Source: Litsea cubeba (taxonomy: Eukaryota > Streptophyta > Magnoliopsida > Laurales > Lauraceae). Taken from it: a DNA stretch of 64,000 nucleotides. Position numbers and translations under genes: made by a program. The stretch is from contig CM022948.1 in the NCBI GenBank assembly GCA_012931725.1, forward strand, positions 89,426,888 through 89,490,887, read 5' to 3'. Below, piece after piece: positions 1-11,850 of the stretch. The notes under the pieces are model-generated. The model saw only the letters and a program-made list of their open reading frames with translations, did not search any database and was not told the origin of the DNA. Position 1 is the first letter of the stretch. Every line of letters starts with the position of its first letter.

Positions 1-2405
1 TCCTTCCCCCACCTCCCCATGATTAGCATGGCTGTAGGTGGCCCACAAGCAAGACCACATGCATGCTACTAAGTACTATGGACAGGCTATTCTCACAAGA
101 ATAAAAAAAAAAAAAACAAACAGATTCTCTCTCTCTCTCTAAATTGAAAATTCTCTCCCTTGTGAAAGAAGTTTCATTGATGATTCACTCTTTATCATTT
201 TCTCCTAAATGGTACCTCTTCTGTAGGGATGCCATGGGCCAGGCCAGGCTGAGCCTAATATGAGCCCATCTCTCTTTGGGCCGGGCTTGGATTTTATATG
301 GCCCATTTAGTAGTTGGGTCAAGCATGAATTAAGTGATAGAAAGCCGAAAGTCTGATGTGGCTCGGCTTGAATAATGAGTGCTTGTAACTTTGTGATAAT
401 TTGTCCAAACATTTGCTAGAAAGACTGTACAACTTATAAGAAACTCAAAGGACTGGCCTTGAAATTGGGAGAGTAGCCTCTAAGAAGCCTAGATGCATGA
501 TTATGATGTCAACCTTGGAGTCTTTGGCAACTCTCAAGAAGAGCTTTGGGATCTATTGACGTAACTCCGTTTCCAAGTTTCCAGCAACCTTGGAGTCTTT
601 GGCAATTCTGAAGAGCTTTGGGATCACCAGAGAACTGAGCATTCAGATCCAATAGACTTCATGGATTAAGAAATAGAGCTCCATAGGCCTTACATGGTAA
701 AATGGGGTTTGAATCCAGTGGATCCTACTTCCGAGATGGTGGGTAACCTAGGGCCCACATTGAGAGGCTACATTGGTAATTACGCACGAGTACCGTCTTG
801 AATGGGCCAGGTCAGCCCAGACTCAAAACATATGGTTGCCCCATTGGAAAGGCCAGATACATTCTATTAATATTAACCCATATAGGTAATTGCTTCCTGA
901 ACTTTCATATAGTGGGGCCCATGATCTCAGAGATATTTGGGTGGACTCTCCAAGCCCAAGCCCAAGTACCATTTCTTTTGTAAGGAGGGACCTGCATCTG
1001 CATCCCTGCTCTATTTCCGAAACAAATTTTTCTTCTTATCTTTTGTCCACTCCCACTTTCTCAATTACAGTCTAAAGCTGCTAGAAGAGGGAGGATTGAG
1101 TTCTAGAGGTGTCTCAACCGATAATCAATGGTGTAGACCTTGTCAATGAAGATCAACGGCCTTGATCACCTATGATTTAATGCAATTCCTCAATGTGAGA
1201 TCAAGGATGGGATGATTATGCAATTTTCTATAAAGTGACAGCTTATAATGTAGTGTCTTTATTTAAATGACCAGTGGACATATGTCTATGGAATGTGTAA
1301 CCATTGAATATGGTGATAGATTTCAAATCCTAATTTTTTTTCATTGATTTGTGAGTGGCACAAGAGTTATTATGCTACATGAGATCTATTATTAGTAAGA
1401 AGATAAAGCTAATGTTTGATATTTTATCCAATGTGTTTTCATAATTATCCAATAAAGACATTAGATTATGATAATAATGATGGGTTTAAGGCAACTTGAG
1501 ACTCAATACAGCATAGAAGAATTGGCTGCCCCGTAGCCTCAAGCCCCTAACCCTTAATTGATTAATTCATATTACGGTGAGTTTGTCATATTAATGTTAC
1601 TATGAGTTTTAAGTTATTATATTATAATTATATATTAGTAATTTTGTGCTTCGTATGTATGAAGTGATCATTTTAAGTTGTTGACATTGGATATGGATGT
1701 GAGGGCCCCACCTTATCTCTCATAGTAAAGTGAGAGTGTCTCTCATAAGAGTACCTCCCTATATATATTAATGTTAATTTTTAAATTTTGTGTGTGATCT
1801 TTTAAGACCGGCACAAGTGGTACAAACTTGTCTTAATCCTAACTTGCAAATAGGGGTTCTAAATGATTATAAGACTTAATTTCAAGTGTTCCATCCGTCT
1901 AGAACTTTTCACGTATTGATTAGGTAAATAACAAACTTGTTGGGTTGGGTAAAAACTGGTCGAGTTGATCAAGGGTGTCCATGAGCAACCTCATACCAGA
2001 CCTCCTCTCTGCTTAGTCTCCATTTCACTGTAGACTGAAGGGGCCACCAGCATGATACTGACGGACTGGAACTAGCATCATGATAGAGATCCTTGAACTA
2101 ACATTTACAAGTTGTGAATTTTCTACGGTTGGGCCTACGGAAAGCCACATTGTTTTGACAGGCCTAGCTTGACTGGTTCCAAAAGCAGGTGGGACATGGG
2201 GCAATCCAAAAGGTTTTGTAAATAGGCTCCTAAAACTTGTATGATTTGTAAATAAGCCTCTAAGATTTTAGTATTTGTAAATAGACTCCTGCTTTTTCTT
2301 TTTAATACCTTTCATGTCCCCAAAATCAATATTCCTAACAAGAATGGATAGCCACCATAAGATTTGTAATGAGTTTTTATAAAAATAACAGCTTTGTCCT
2401 TACAT
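1..2405. other. Intergenic region, no gene recognised
   Basis: I see no coding sequence with recognisable similarity here. It holds a short CT run (about 128-140) and a diverged direct duplication of about 60 bp starting near 511 and again near 586 (shared core ccttggagtctttggcaa). Open frames are short, overlap in several frames and contain no known motif. The rest is ordinary AT-rich plant intergenic DNA. Confidence 0.6.
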
Positions 2406-2737
2406 CCATTAAACAAAAATGAGTATATTAATATTTATACCATTATTTTATCTCAAGCCTTAATGGTTTCTCTCAATAACTCTCTCATGCATATGACCAG
2501 GGGTGAACCCAGGTACAAGGGCCTGGGACTGAAGCCCCCACCCATATCTGAAAAAGTTTAAAATCCCCCTCCCATTAAACAAAAATGAGTATATTAATAT
2601 TTATAAAAATACTATTATTTTATTTCAAGGCTCAATAGTTTCTCCCAATAACTCTTTCATGCACATGATCAGGGGTGGACCCAGGTACAAGGGCTTAGGA
2701 CTGAAGCCCCCACCCATATCTGAAAAAGTTTAAAATC
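2406..2737. repeat. 166-bp tandem duplication with hAT-like terminal motif
   Basis: Two direct copies, about 2406-2571 and 2572-2737, share ccattaaacaaaaatgag at the start and tgaaaaagtttaaaatcccc at the end, with scattered mismatches. Each copy contains a motif of the form caggggtg(a/g)acccagg, which resembles the outer end of hAT-type transposons. No partner terminus was seen nearby, so these look like duplicated fragments of one transposon end. Confidence 0.7.
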
Positions 2738-2743
2738 CCCCCA

Positions 2744-2777
2744 CCCCCCCCCCCCCCCCCCCCCTCACACACACACA
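2744..2777. repeat. Poly-C tract followed by a CA microsatellite
   Basis: A run of 21 C residues (2744-2764) follows the second copy of the 166-bp repeat directly and is followed by tcacacacacacac. Long homopolymers of this kind are prone to sequencing and slippage error, so the exact length is uncertain. Confidence 0.85.
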
Positions 2778-3881
2778 CTGCAAATTCTAAAAATTAGTAT
2801 ATATATATATTTTTTACATTTATCCCTTCCCCCAATATTTCTTTAACATAAAGCCAATAGACTGGTGCATTTGACTGTAAAATCCCATTTAGAAGATAAA
2901 TGTTCACTTTAAGTGGCCAGCAAATTACAGCTTGCAAATTCCAAAAACTGGTATTGGGCTGAAGAGAATTTTGCATTGAAGTGGCGAGTCATGAGTGATC
3001 GGGTTTGAAAGATTATGTGGTTCAAACCTAACCCAACCCTTTTTGCTGTGGATCAGGTTTATATGACTTGTGACCGACCCGCATAGAATAGGAGTTGAAT
3101 ATGTGGGTTGGATCTAAGTCATGTTAGCAGGTCGGATCATATCCGGAATGCTCTGTATAATTTTAATCAAAGGGCTATGGAAGGGCCAGAGAAGTAACTA
3201 TCCTTAAAAGATAGTTAGTTGATTGGATTAGAGTTATAAAAAAAATCACTCAATAAGAAACCATCATTGATCCATTCAAGTGCATCACTAATGAGATCTG
3301 TATGTTACAATCATTTACCTCTCTAATTTTCTCCTTACCAATGTATGCACTGCAATATTGAGTACTGTATTAATATGTGCCAGAATTGCATGAAATATCA
3401 GGACAACCTTGAAGTTCAGTGTGTAAGCCTTTGCCCATGCTAGAGACACTAACAAGCGATAATTAGTAGTAATAATAATGCTATTTTGTTGCCATAATAG
3501 GCACCCTCTGTGGTAATCAATCATCAAATAGTTTCAATCTGGTCTCATGGAAACAAGCCGTCGCCAATTGAAAGGAAGTCATAAGAATTTGAAGTATATT
3601 TCAACTCTCAAAAAAATTTGATAACCCTGAAAACTCTCATTCTGAAACCTTATCAAAAGTAAAAGGTTACATTGACTGATTCTCTTCTTCTCCATTGTCT
3701 ATGCACACTTGCAAACCGCAAATATCTGTTAATTTACACATTCTATTTACAGCTTTGATCTCAGGATGACCTACACACCTGAAGAAGGGGTTGGGTTCTT
3801 TATTACCTCATTGCGCGCAGTCTTCCTCTAATAGCAAAACCTGGTCACCACCCTTGTCATTCACCATCTTTTGGCCGTCGG
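2778..3881. other. Intergenic region and probable 3' UTR side of the CIPK gene
   Basis: No gene is recognised. The CIPK gene on the minus strand stops at 3882, so its 3' UTR must lie in the right part of this stretch. No clear polyadenylation site could be fixed. Confidence 0.5.
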
Positions 3882-6800
3882 TTACTGTTCGGTTTTATGT
3901 ACTTCATTTTCATCATAACCAACTGCTGTGGAGGAATTTTGCAACTCTGTCGAACTCTCGTCTGATTCCCCTTTTAGCAAATTTGATAAATTTTGCAACT
4001 CTGTCGAACTCTCGTCTAATTTTCCTTTTAGCAAATTTGACAAGCTTTCACAGAACTGGGTGCCACAGTATGAAATTTTTTTTTTTTTATAGTCAGATAA
4101 ATAAAATATCTTATGCAAAAGAAATTATCTAAAGAAGACTAGACGTACCTCTTTATAAATTGTTAGTTCTCCTGCAGATTTTGATAGTTCTACAACACAA
4201 TGAGTTGGTGTCACCTCAGTCACCTGTGTTTTACCATGAATTTCATGTGGGATAATGCAATGTCAGATATATAAAGAGATGCCAATGTATAGAATCATGT
4301 ATTTAACTTGATAAATTCAACTGAAGTACAAGAATATAAGATCAAGGAGGTTTGTCCTTCCTAAAATCTGTGTTGGAATGTAAAATACAGGGCAGTTTTC
4401 ATAAATGTGGCATCCTTGTTAGATAGGTCACTACCTCTGCTGAAACAGTGAAATGTGATCTACATCTTGTCAACTTCCTAGCTTCATGTAGTTTCACCTG
4501 AGATATTAAAAATTAGACATGAATATCATGAGAATTCCATATCCTAGAGTCTAAGTAGAAAGATATGGGGATGCGAGAAGGCGGGCTACCTTGGAACTGT
4601 TCATTCTTTCAACTGACAGCCTTGCATCTTTTGCTGCTACCTGGATCTTTTCTATGGTCTCATGAATGGAATGCTTTGAGCCAAGTTTTGTCTTCTGTTT
4701 CTCATTATCCTAAGACATGGAAAGTTAAACCAGGGTGTGAGAGTTCAAGTTGAAATTGCCACAGGGCAAAACTAATAATTGGATTTCGACTAACCTCTTC
4801 TTCAAAAAGGCCAGACAAGTCAAGGTCATTTGACATTGCAATCAGTTGGAAAGCATTGATAAAATTTGATGACTTGGTTTTATCCGTCTCGGCGGTGTTT
4901 TCCTGGATTAATTTTCAGAATCATTCTAGTTAGTACAATCTACAACTTTTTGCCACACCAAATGATAGTAATTGGGACAAAAAGAGACATCGAATTTCTT
5001 ACTCCTACATTGTCATCGAAGGTGGCATCAACATTATCCAAGTTTATGAGATTTTCTTGACCAATCCCTATAGAAGGCTCGTAATCAATCTGAAACCACT
5101 CATCTTCAAGAATCTCTGCCACTGTTATCCTCTGTAAGAAGAGATAGGTTACTGATTGAAAACAGGAGATATAAGGTGTGTAGAGAAGGATATTGAAGAG
5201 GATTATTTGTAGAGTACCTTTCTTGGAAATGGATTAAGTAATTTGGATACAATGTTTCTTTGGCTTGGAGTGAACCACTCAGGAAAGGTATATTCTGCTT
5301 TTGATATCTTCAATCAAATAAGGTAATCAACACCTCTGTTCAGTACTAGAACTAGGAAGAAGACAACATTTCCATTGGAAAGTACAGACTTACCTTCCTA
5401 TACAAGCTCGATAGGTTACGTTCATCAAAGGGTAGATTGCCAGAAAGCATTTCGAAAAGAATTACACCGCATGACCAAATGTCCGCAGCTGATCCAACAT
5501 ATGCCTTGTTGGTAATCACCTGTCCACAGGTCAATAATCAGACTGTAAGGGCTATCATTTTCCAGTTAATCCTAATGACATTTGCATTGAATTTAAGTCG
5601 GGATCTATACTTACCTCAGGAGCGACATAGCTTGGGGAACCACAAGCTGTCGACAGTAAGTCCCCCGGCTGCCAAATTAGAAACCTTGATAAGTTATATT
5701 TGTATTTCATAGTTTGAGAACTTCAAAATTAAGCTCAAAACTTAACAGACCAAGTCAACTTAGAGATAGAAAACTCGGGTCTTGATTGAGCTTTGTAAAT
5801 AAAAGTTTTCCCTGGGTAGAAAGAAACACCCTTCAACTTCAAGACAAAGTAAAATACCCTTCAAGTTTCAGAGAAATCTACTGCTTAAGCTACTCCCTTA
5901 TCTCATTATTCAAAGACACTATACATAATGAAAATTTCTACAAAGACATGTGACACAACTCCATGGAGTTACGTGACTCGACATGCTATGACCTAGAACT
6001 TGCCAGCGTTGAGGTCTGAACTGACTCGAGTCAACCCTGATCGAGTTGAGTTTCAAGTTGTGACTCATCCAGTCTTTTGAACTATGGTGCACTTTGTAAG
6101 GAAATTCCCCACAAGATGATATATTAACCAGAAATATGCAGTGTGTTTGTGTTTATGAAATGTTCAGTTATATTCACCTTGCGCAATATGCTAAGTCCGA
6201 AGTCAGAGACCTTCATGTTTCCTTTGTTATCTAATAGCAGGTTTTCAGGCTGTTTCATACGAGCAAAACAAAATTCAAACAAATCAAATTAGCAATTTAG
6301 TCATCTCCTGTCAGAGAAGAAAACCAGCAAAGATTATTTCTTTTTCCTTTTTTTCCTAACTGTTGAGAGTTGTGTTCTCACCTTCAGATCTCTGTGATAC
6401 ACACCTCTGCTATGGCAGTAATCCACTGCATCTATCAACTGCTGAAAATATTTTCTTGCATCACTTTCATTTAGCCTCTTGAGATAAGACTGCAAAAAAT
6501 GAAGATTTAGGCATAAAGAATGCTATGAGTGAGAGAACAATACAAAGTCAATTCTAGAGATTCTAGATATAAACGACTCACAAACTTGTCTGAAAGCTGC
6601 CCCCCAGATACATATTCCATTACTATAAATATCTTCGTCTTGGTTGCGATTACCTGTTTAGAATTTGACCAAGGAGGGTTTAGAATTTGACCAAGGAGGA
6701 ACACAAACAAATCAAAGAAAGCCCAAAACTTGAAAGGCCAAAACCCGAGTAAATCATTCAATCTAGGAGCCCAAAACTTGAAAGGCCAAAACCCGAGTAA

Positions 6801-7360
6801 ATCATTCAATCTAGGACACTTAACTAACCTCATATATTCGAACAATGTTGGGGTGATCCAAAAGCTTCATAGTACTAATCTCTCTCTTGACCTGAAGTGA
6901 AATTCAAGCTCCATACATCAAAAGAAAGTTCCCATGATATAGTCATTATCAACATGTTGGCGGAAGGCACATGGAATTGGAAATCAAAAAACAAATTTGG
7001 TGGGATACTGTTTTACCTACTTTTTGCCAATCAAAATCTGCGATTGCCACTGACAATGGTTTGATGCAGAATTGGCAGTAGAACAATATCCCACCTAAAT
7101 AGACATACCCATTCAGCAATAGGCATTCAAACCACTTGGGTTACAACAACTTTAGTACGCGATAAAAAAAAAAAAAAACAGAAAACTTGAAAAGTAACCT
7201 GATCCATGAGCCTGTTACTTATGATCATCTGCTTATCGATGATCTTGATCGCAACATTCTCACGAGTCTCCGTGTTCACCGCCACCTTGACCTTCGCAAA
7301 GGTGCCTTCACCAATTGTTTTGCCCAGTTGATACTTTCCTATGTTGGCTGCTTTACCCAT
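3882..7360 (-). CDS. CIPK21: CBL-interacting Ser/Thr protein kinase, CIPK21-like (SnRK3 family), 14 exons
   Basis: Calcium-signalling kinase expected to be switched on when a calcineurin-B-like sensor binds its NAF motif. Coding exons on the minus strand: 7199-7360, 6829-6891, 6582-6653, 6382-6489, 6178-6249, 5615-5668, 5394-5519, 5218-5307, 5009-5131, 4795-4902, 4590-4709, 4435-4497, 4149-4223 and 3882-4055. All boundaries are GT-AG and in phase, giving about 469 aa. Visible motifs: glycine loop GEGTFAKV (17-24), ATP lysine in VAIK (39), HRDLKPEN (131-138), DFG (151-153), activation-loop T in STACG (166), APE (175-177), NAF inside FINAFQL (306-308), then the PPI/regulatory region. [12 protein letters not shown] and SKSAGEL are as I recall them in Arabidopsis CIPK21 (about 416 aa). 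The extra length is at the C-terminus, where a 54-bp unit is duplicated in frame. The exon 9 donor could instead lie 6 bp downstream, adding Val-Gly. Confidence 0.93.
3941..4048 (-). repeat. 54-bp in-frame tandem duplication in the last CIPK exon
   Basis: Units 3941-3994 and 3995-4048 both begin gcaactctgtcgaactctcg. On the minus strand they encode two copies of an 18-residue segment of the form LSNLLKG(K/E)(L/S)DESSTELQN. The copies differ at only a few bases. The reading frame stays open, and the gene ends 39 codons after the repeat array begins to diverge from CIPK21. Confidence 0.92.
6657..6816. repeat. Tandem duplications inside CIPK intron 2
   Basis: A ~21-bp unit (ttagaatttgaccaaggagg) occurs twice at about 6657-6699, and a 48-bp unit occurs twice in apparently perfect copies at 6721-6768 and 6769-6816 (start gcccaaaacttgaaaggcc). 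Both lie in the intron between 6654 and 6828 and leave the splice sites untouched. Confidence 0.9.
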
Positions 7361-7500
7361 CTCTCACCAGATTAATGTGATTCAATAGGCCTTCTGATCA
7401 GACACTTGTACCTGTGGAATGTGATTGCGGCTTCTTTCCTATGTTGGCTGCTTTATCCGTCTCTCACCAGATTGATGGATTCAATAGGACTTCTGATTGT
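7336..7500. repeat. Duplication of the CIPK start-codon region, spacing 100 bp
   Basis: The stretch from 7336 (ttcctatgttggctgcttta, then the start codon and ctctcaccagatt) recurs from 7436 with a few changes. In the outer copy the start codon position reads ccg instead of cat, so only the inner copy can start the protein. The duplicated DNA covers the first ~8 codons and part of the 5' UTR or promoter. Confidence 0.85.
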
Positions 7501-8303
7501 GGCTTCTTTATCTTTTGAAGTTTCAATGACTTGGATCATCTATGCATTTGACGCTGTCCTCGTCTTTTGAAACTTTCATCATCTTTGCACAGTCGTTGTC
7601 AGCCTGATTCTAGAATGCAGAGAGACCAAGCTATGAATATATGGACTTCTACAGTTCTACCGTCTTCATTGCCTTGTGGTTTTAAAGCTGGCTGGAGAAG
7701 CATGTGTGACTTAAATTTTGATTCTGGTTGTTATTGCATGCATGGAAGACCGGCAGTTGGAAAGAAAAGAAAACGTGCTTTGAAGGGAAGGTGTTACTAA
7801 CTTTCTTTCTTCAATATTTTATATGAGGTCCTGTTTTTGTCATTGATCAAGATCATAATGTAGGAAATTCCCCAATGTTCTTAAGATTTTCCCTTTTCGC
7901 ATCTGCTGGGTAGTGATTGACTTTTTTTTTTTATCTTTCATCTTTCAGTACAAAATGTGGATAGTTTCTAAAGTTTTCTCAAACAGAATCTTAAAACTTA
8001 TGCAAATTCAAAAATCAGAATCTTTAGATGATAATGATAAGATGGTACATACCTATAGCCTTTGGGGGCGGATTTCTCTTGGATCTAATACTTATCCAAA
8101 ATCAATGGCATAAATCTTATCTTGTCTAATCCTTATAAAAAATAATGGACAGGATCTTATGTTTGGCTCATCTTCTCTGTCCTTTTTCTGTACTAGTTTG
8201 AGAAAATATTGATGGGATGGAGACAGGGGATGAATCGTATCTTTCTATCCTACGTAACTACTCATTTGGTAAGTAATATGATTCACGTATCTTACTAGGA
8301 CTC
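7501..8303. other. Upstream region of the CIPK gene, no other gene seen
   Basis: AT-rich sequence 5' of the CIPK gene. It presumably contains the promoter, but no element could be assigned with confidence. No coding sequence is recognised. Confidence 0.5.
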
Positions 8304-8450
8304 TGAGAATTGGGAAACAGATTTCCTGTTTGGACCAAACAGGGAATGACACATAAGGGGGTGGATGAAAGAGAAATAATTTCTCTCTCACCCTCCCCCT
8401 CCGTGTCACCCCCTGTTTGGTCCAAACAGGGATCTGGTTCATGAGAATTG
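8304..8450. mobile_element. Small foldback MITE with 9-bp target duplication
   Basis: A ~129-bp element (8313-8441) is one long inverted repeat. Arms of about 62 bp start (g)gaaacagatttcctgtttgg on the left and mirror it on the right, meeting near 8378. Each arm contains a near-palindrome, ctgtttggaccaaacag. The element is flanked by the direct repeat tgagaattg (8304-8312 and 8442-8450). The 8-9 bp duplication fits a hAT or Mutator-type MITE. Transcribed, it would form a near-perfect hairpin. Confidence 0.85.
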
Positions 8451-9600
8451 AATTAAATAATTTTTTATCATTTTTTTTTTACACCAACCAAGGGGCTCGA
8501 ACAAAAAAAGAACCCGTTTACACATAGGAATGCAGCCCACTTAAGTGAGAAAGGGCTCACAAAGTGAAAAGAAAGCCCACACAATTGGAAAAGGAGCTCG
8601 CACAAGTGGAAATAGGTGAAGTATCGGGTCCGGGTTACTAATATATAAGTTTAATGGCTACTAATTTATAAGACTAACGGCGATGTAGCCCCACTTTAGT
8701 TAACTATAACACAACTTATTAGTATATAAGTTATCTTCAAACTTGGACAGTAACCAGTAACAACCTGGCTGCCCTAACCCCGGTCAAAAAAACAAAAAAA
8801 CTTGGGGCTGTTTGGATCCTTGGAAATGCAATTTCCTGTCAACTCATTTTTACTTGAAAGGAGGCATACAAAAGAATTGTCACTTACAGCATCCAAAGGA
8901 AATAGCCTTCATTTATAACCTTGCTTTTATTTACAATGATTAAAGGGGGTTCCCATGAAATTGTACATCCAAAATCATCGACCTAGGATAGTAGGGGTGA
9001 GGTAGGGACCATACTCAGACATGGGTCATTGGTAGATTTGACCCAGGTTCAGGTTTCCTGACCCATACCCGTATCCCACTCACATTGGGGCCCATATAGT
9101 TTATTGTTAAATTTCTCCAAATGGGCCCCATAAAGCTGGAATGCAAAATGCAGTTTGATGGCAGGTGGAATTTCTGCATATTTGTAAGACTATGATACAT
9201 TATATAATTGCAAAATCTTGTGCGGAGGGGTACCTCTCAATGGGTTTTTGTCTGAACTTTGAACTTTGGGGCAATCTTGGATTAGGATTTATTCCTTTGT
9301 GCATTTTTAGAGTTCTTGCCAAAAATTTAATATTTTTCAGAAGGATCTTGTCCATATTCTATCCTAGCTGAGTACTGGGAATCAATGCCCATTTAAAAAG
9401 GAAATTTAATAATTTTAGAAGGATCTTATCCATATTCTATCATAATTGAGTAATCATTGCCCATTTAAAAAAGCAAATGCATCTTTCAAGAATTCAGGAG
9501 ATATTGCAATGGGGAAGGGGAAAGTTGCATCTGTTGGGCTTTAAATAGGACCAATGTCAGATCTTAAGAAATTTTTTTTTTTTTATTGAGTAAATATCAT
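8451..9600. other. Intergenic region, nothing recognised
   Basis: No gene, transposon end or array could be supported. Short open frames occur with no known motif. Confidence 0.5.
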
Positions 9601-10204
9601 GTCCAGGTTGCAAACGGGTTGGGTTGGGCTAAATGGGTCGGACTCGTTTATTAAACGGGTTAGAGGCTCCTAATTCATATTTGACCAGTTTATTCAACGA
9701 GTTAGAAACTTTTAATTCTGTGGATTAACCTGACCCAATCCACATTAACCCGCATAACTTTTGTGGGTTACTGCGGGTCGGATTTACCCACATAACTTGC
9801 GCCCAAATCTAAATTTATTAACAATCCTCTAAGACATTAACCATACCCAAAGTTAAATTAGACCCAAATCAATAACTTAATTTATAAAAATGAAATAAGA
9901 TCTAAAAGAACAATCCTTAACTTTCTAAATCCTATTGGTGCAATTTAAGTCTATCGTGATGGCCAATATTTTTTTTGGCGGGGTCCATGATGGCCAATAT
10001 GGACAAGCTCTATTTGGGTTATGATAAGTCTAATATTAATTTGTTCCTTATAGGATCTTAAATTAAACTTAGGTTCAAGTGACGTTGGGCTGGAAATTTA
10101 GGCCTAGACCTGGGTGATGATGCCATAATTCACCATTCTCTCTAACTTGTGCCAGTGTAAAGAGAAAATAGAGTGGAAACTTAGCATGAACTCAACTATT
10201 ACTT

Positions 10205-11010
10205 TATTATTTTACTTTATTTATGCAACATCCATTGTATTTTCTTTATATCCATAATCCTCCTAAGAGGGAAAAACACACAAAAATATTCTTAAGTAAG
10301 TTGACAAAGGGTCTACTTGAGAAAAAAATAAAGAAAATGAGTTATTATACAATGAGTATAGTATACATTTTTTCAAATAGCGACTGTAGAAACGGAATAA
10401 TAAGATTAATAAAAATAAAATAAGATTTTTAAAAAAATAAAAAACATCATATCAAAATAAAATGATACACTCCATAGAAATATTGAATATAAGTTTTAAC
10501 CGTAAGAAAAAACAAACAGGTTGTGCGGGTTAACCGAGCTAACCCTAATCTAACCCATTTAAATGCGGATTAGGAAAGCTTGACCCACGACCAACCCATA
10601 TATTATGCAGGTGGGGTTGTGCAGGTCATATGCTCATATGAGGCTGGTTATTCAGATTTCTATCCATAAATGGTGGGGGCCCAATTGGCCGGGTCCATTC
10701 ATCCTATGGATTGAAATAATCCAATTCAATTTTGTCTCTTTTTCGTGTTTATTTAATGTCTATTGTATTTTCTTCATACCCACAATCTATATCCTAAGAA
10801 AGAAGAGCAATCAAAAATATTATTGAATACGCTAACCAAGGACATACTTAAGGGAAAAAAAGAGAGAAGGAATTATTTAAACCTTGAGTAAGGTATATAT
10901 TTTTCAAATAACGATTATAAAAATAGAATTGCAGAACTAATAGAAATAAAATAAGGTTTTTATAAAAAAAAATAAAAATAAAAAAATCATATCAAAATCA
11001 AAGGATACCA
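10205..11010. repeat. Diverged direct duplication of AT-rich DNA
   Basis: About 265 bp at 10205-10468 recurs at 10741-11010, with shared blocks such as attgtattttctt, tttttcaaata and aaaatcatatcaaaat. The flanks also carry related runs of the form aaccca..ggttag. The unit including spacer is about 535 bp. It could be the remains of a transposon, but no termini were found. Confidence 0.7.
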
Positions 11011-11850
11011 TTTAGTAATAAATTCTAGTTGGATAGTGGAAGCTACAATAGAAAGTGGGTATCATTTGGGTCTTTGCCTCTTTGTAATTTAGACTAATAA
11101 TCAAAATTTAAAGGAAAATTTAAATGGGCCATGCGTGTTAGTTGGGTTAGGCCGATCAACCATATCCGGCCCATTTTCCCACGTGTTAGAAAACCTTAAC
11201 TCATAAACAACCCGCATACATATACTGGCTTGAATCTGATCTATGTCCAAAAAGTCAGGCCCAGGCCAACCAAGTATGCAAAATGCAAGGCCTTTGTGCT
11301 AAAAGTATATTAGGCCTTCAAGCATGAATCAATTCGATTTATGCCCATTTAACCATTGACCTAGAAGGTTATGCAATGTCCAGCCCATGGGCCTATAACA
11401 CAGCACAAATCGAGCCCGATGGATATAAGATGAAATAGCGGATACACTTTTTGCGCATCATGGTGTACCCGGAGAGTAGTTAATATCCATTTTATATTAA
11501 TGATTGATCTTTTATTTCTCAAATTTTACACATATAATGAATATTTGAATGAGTATTTTTTATTTTTAATTAATAATATGGATGTATAGCATTTAACCTA
11601 GTTGGGTCTTATTCAAACTCCTTTAGGGATATGGGAGACCAAGGTCAGTACACATTGCATGATGGCCCATTACACATCCAACATGAACACTATGCAATTT
11701 ACTCATACAAGATTGTAAGAGCCTAAAAAGTCACGGACTTGGAATGGAGGATTAATGCTCCTTAATGAATATGGGATGCCTGAAACCTGAAAAGGGGAGA
11801 GGAGAAGAAGGACAGTCAGAGACCCTGGCTGTTATCAGCGCAAGGCTCTC
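11011..11850. other. Intergenic region, nothing recognised
   Basis: AT-rich with no recognisable gene. It ends at the target duplication of the hAT element starting at 11859. Confidence 0.5.

Noticed and set aside
4565..5712. Plus-strand frames of 60-91 codons across the CIPK gene
   Set aside because: They overlap CIPK exons and introns on the opposite strand. The minus-strand exons are conserved kinase sequence.
8475..8520. T-run followed by aaccaaggggctcgaac, looking like a SINE B box
   Set aside because: No A box, no tail at the other end and no target duplication.
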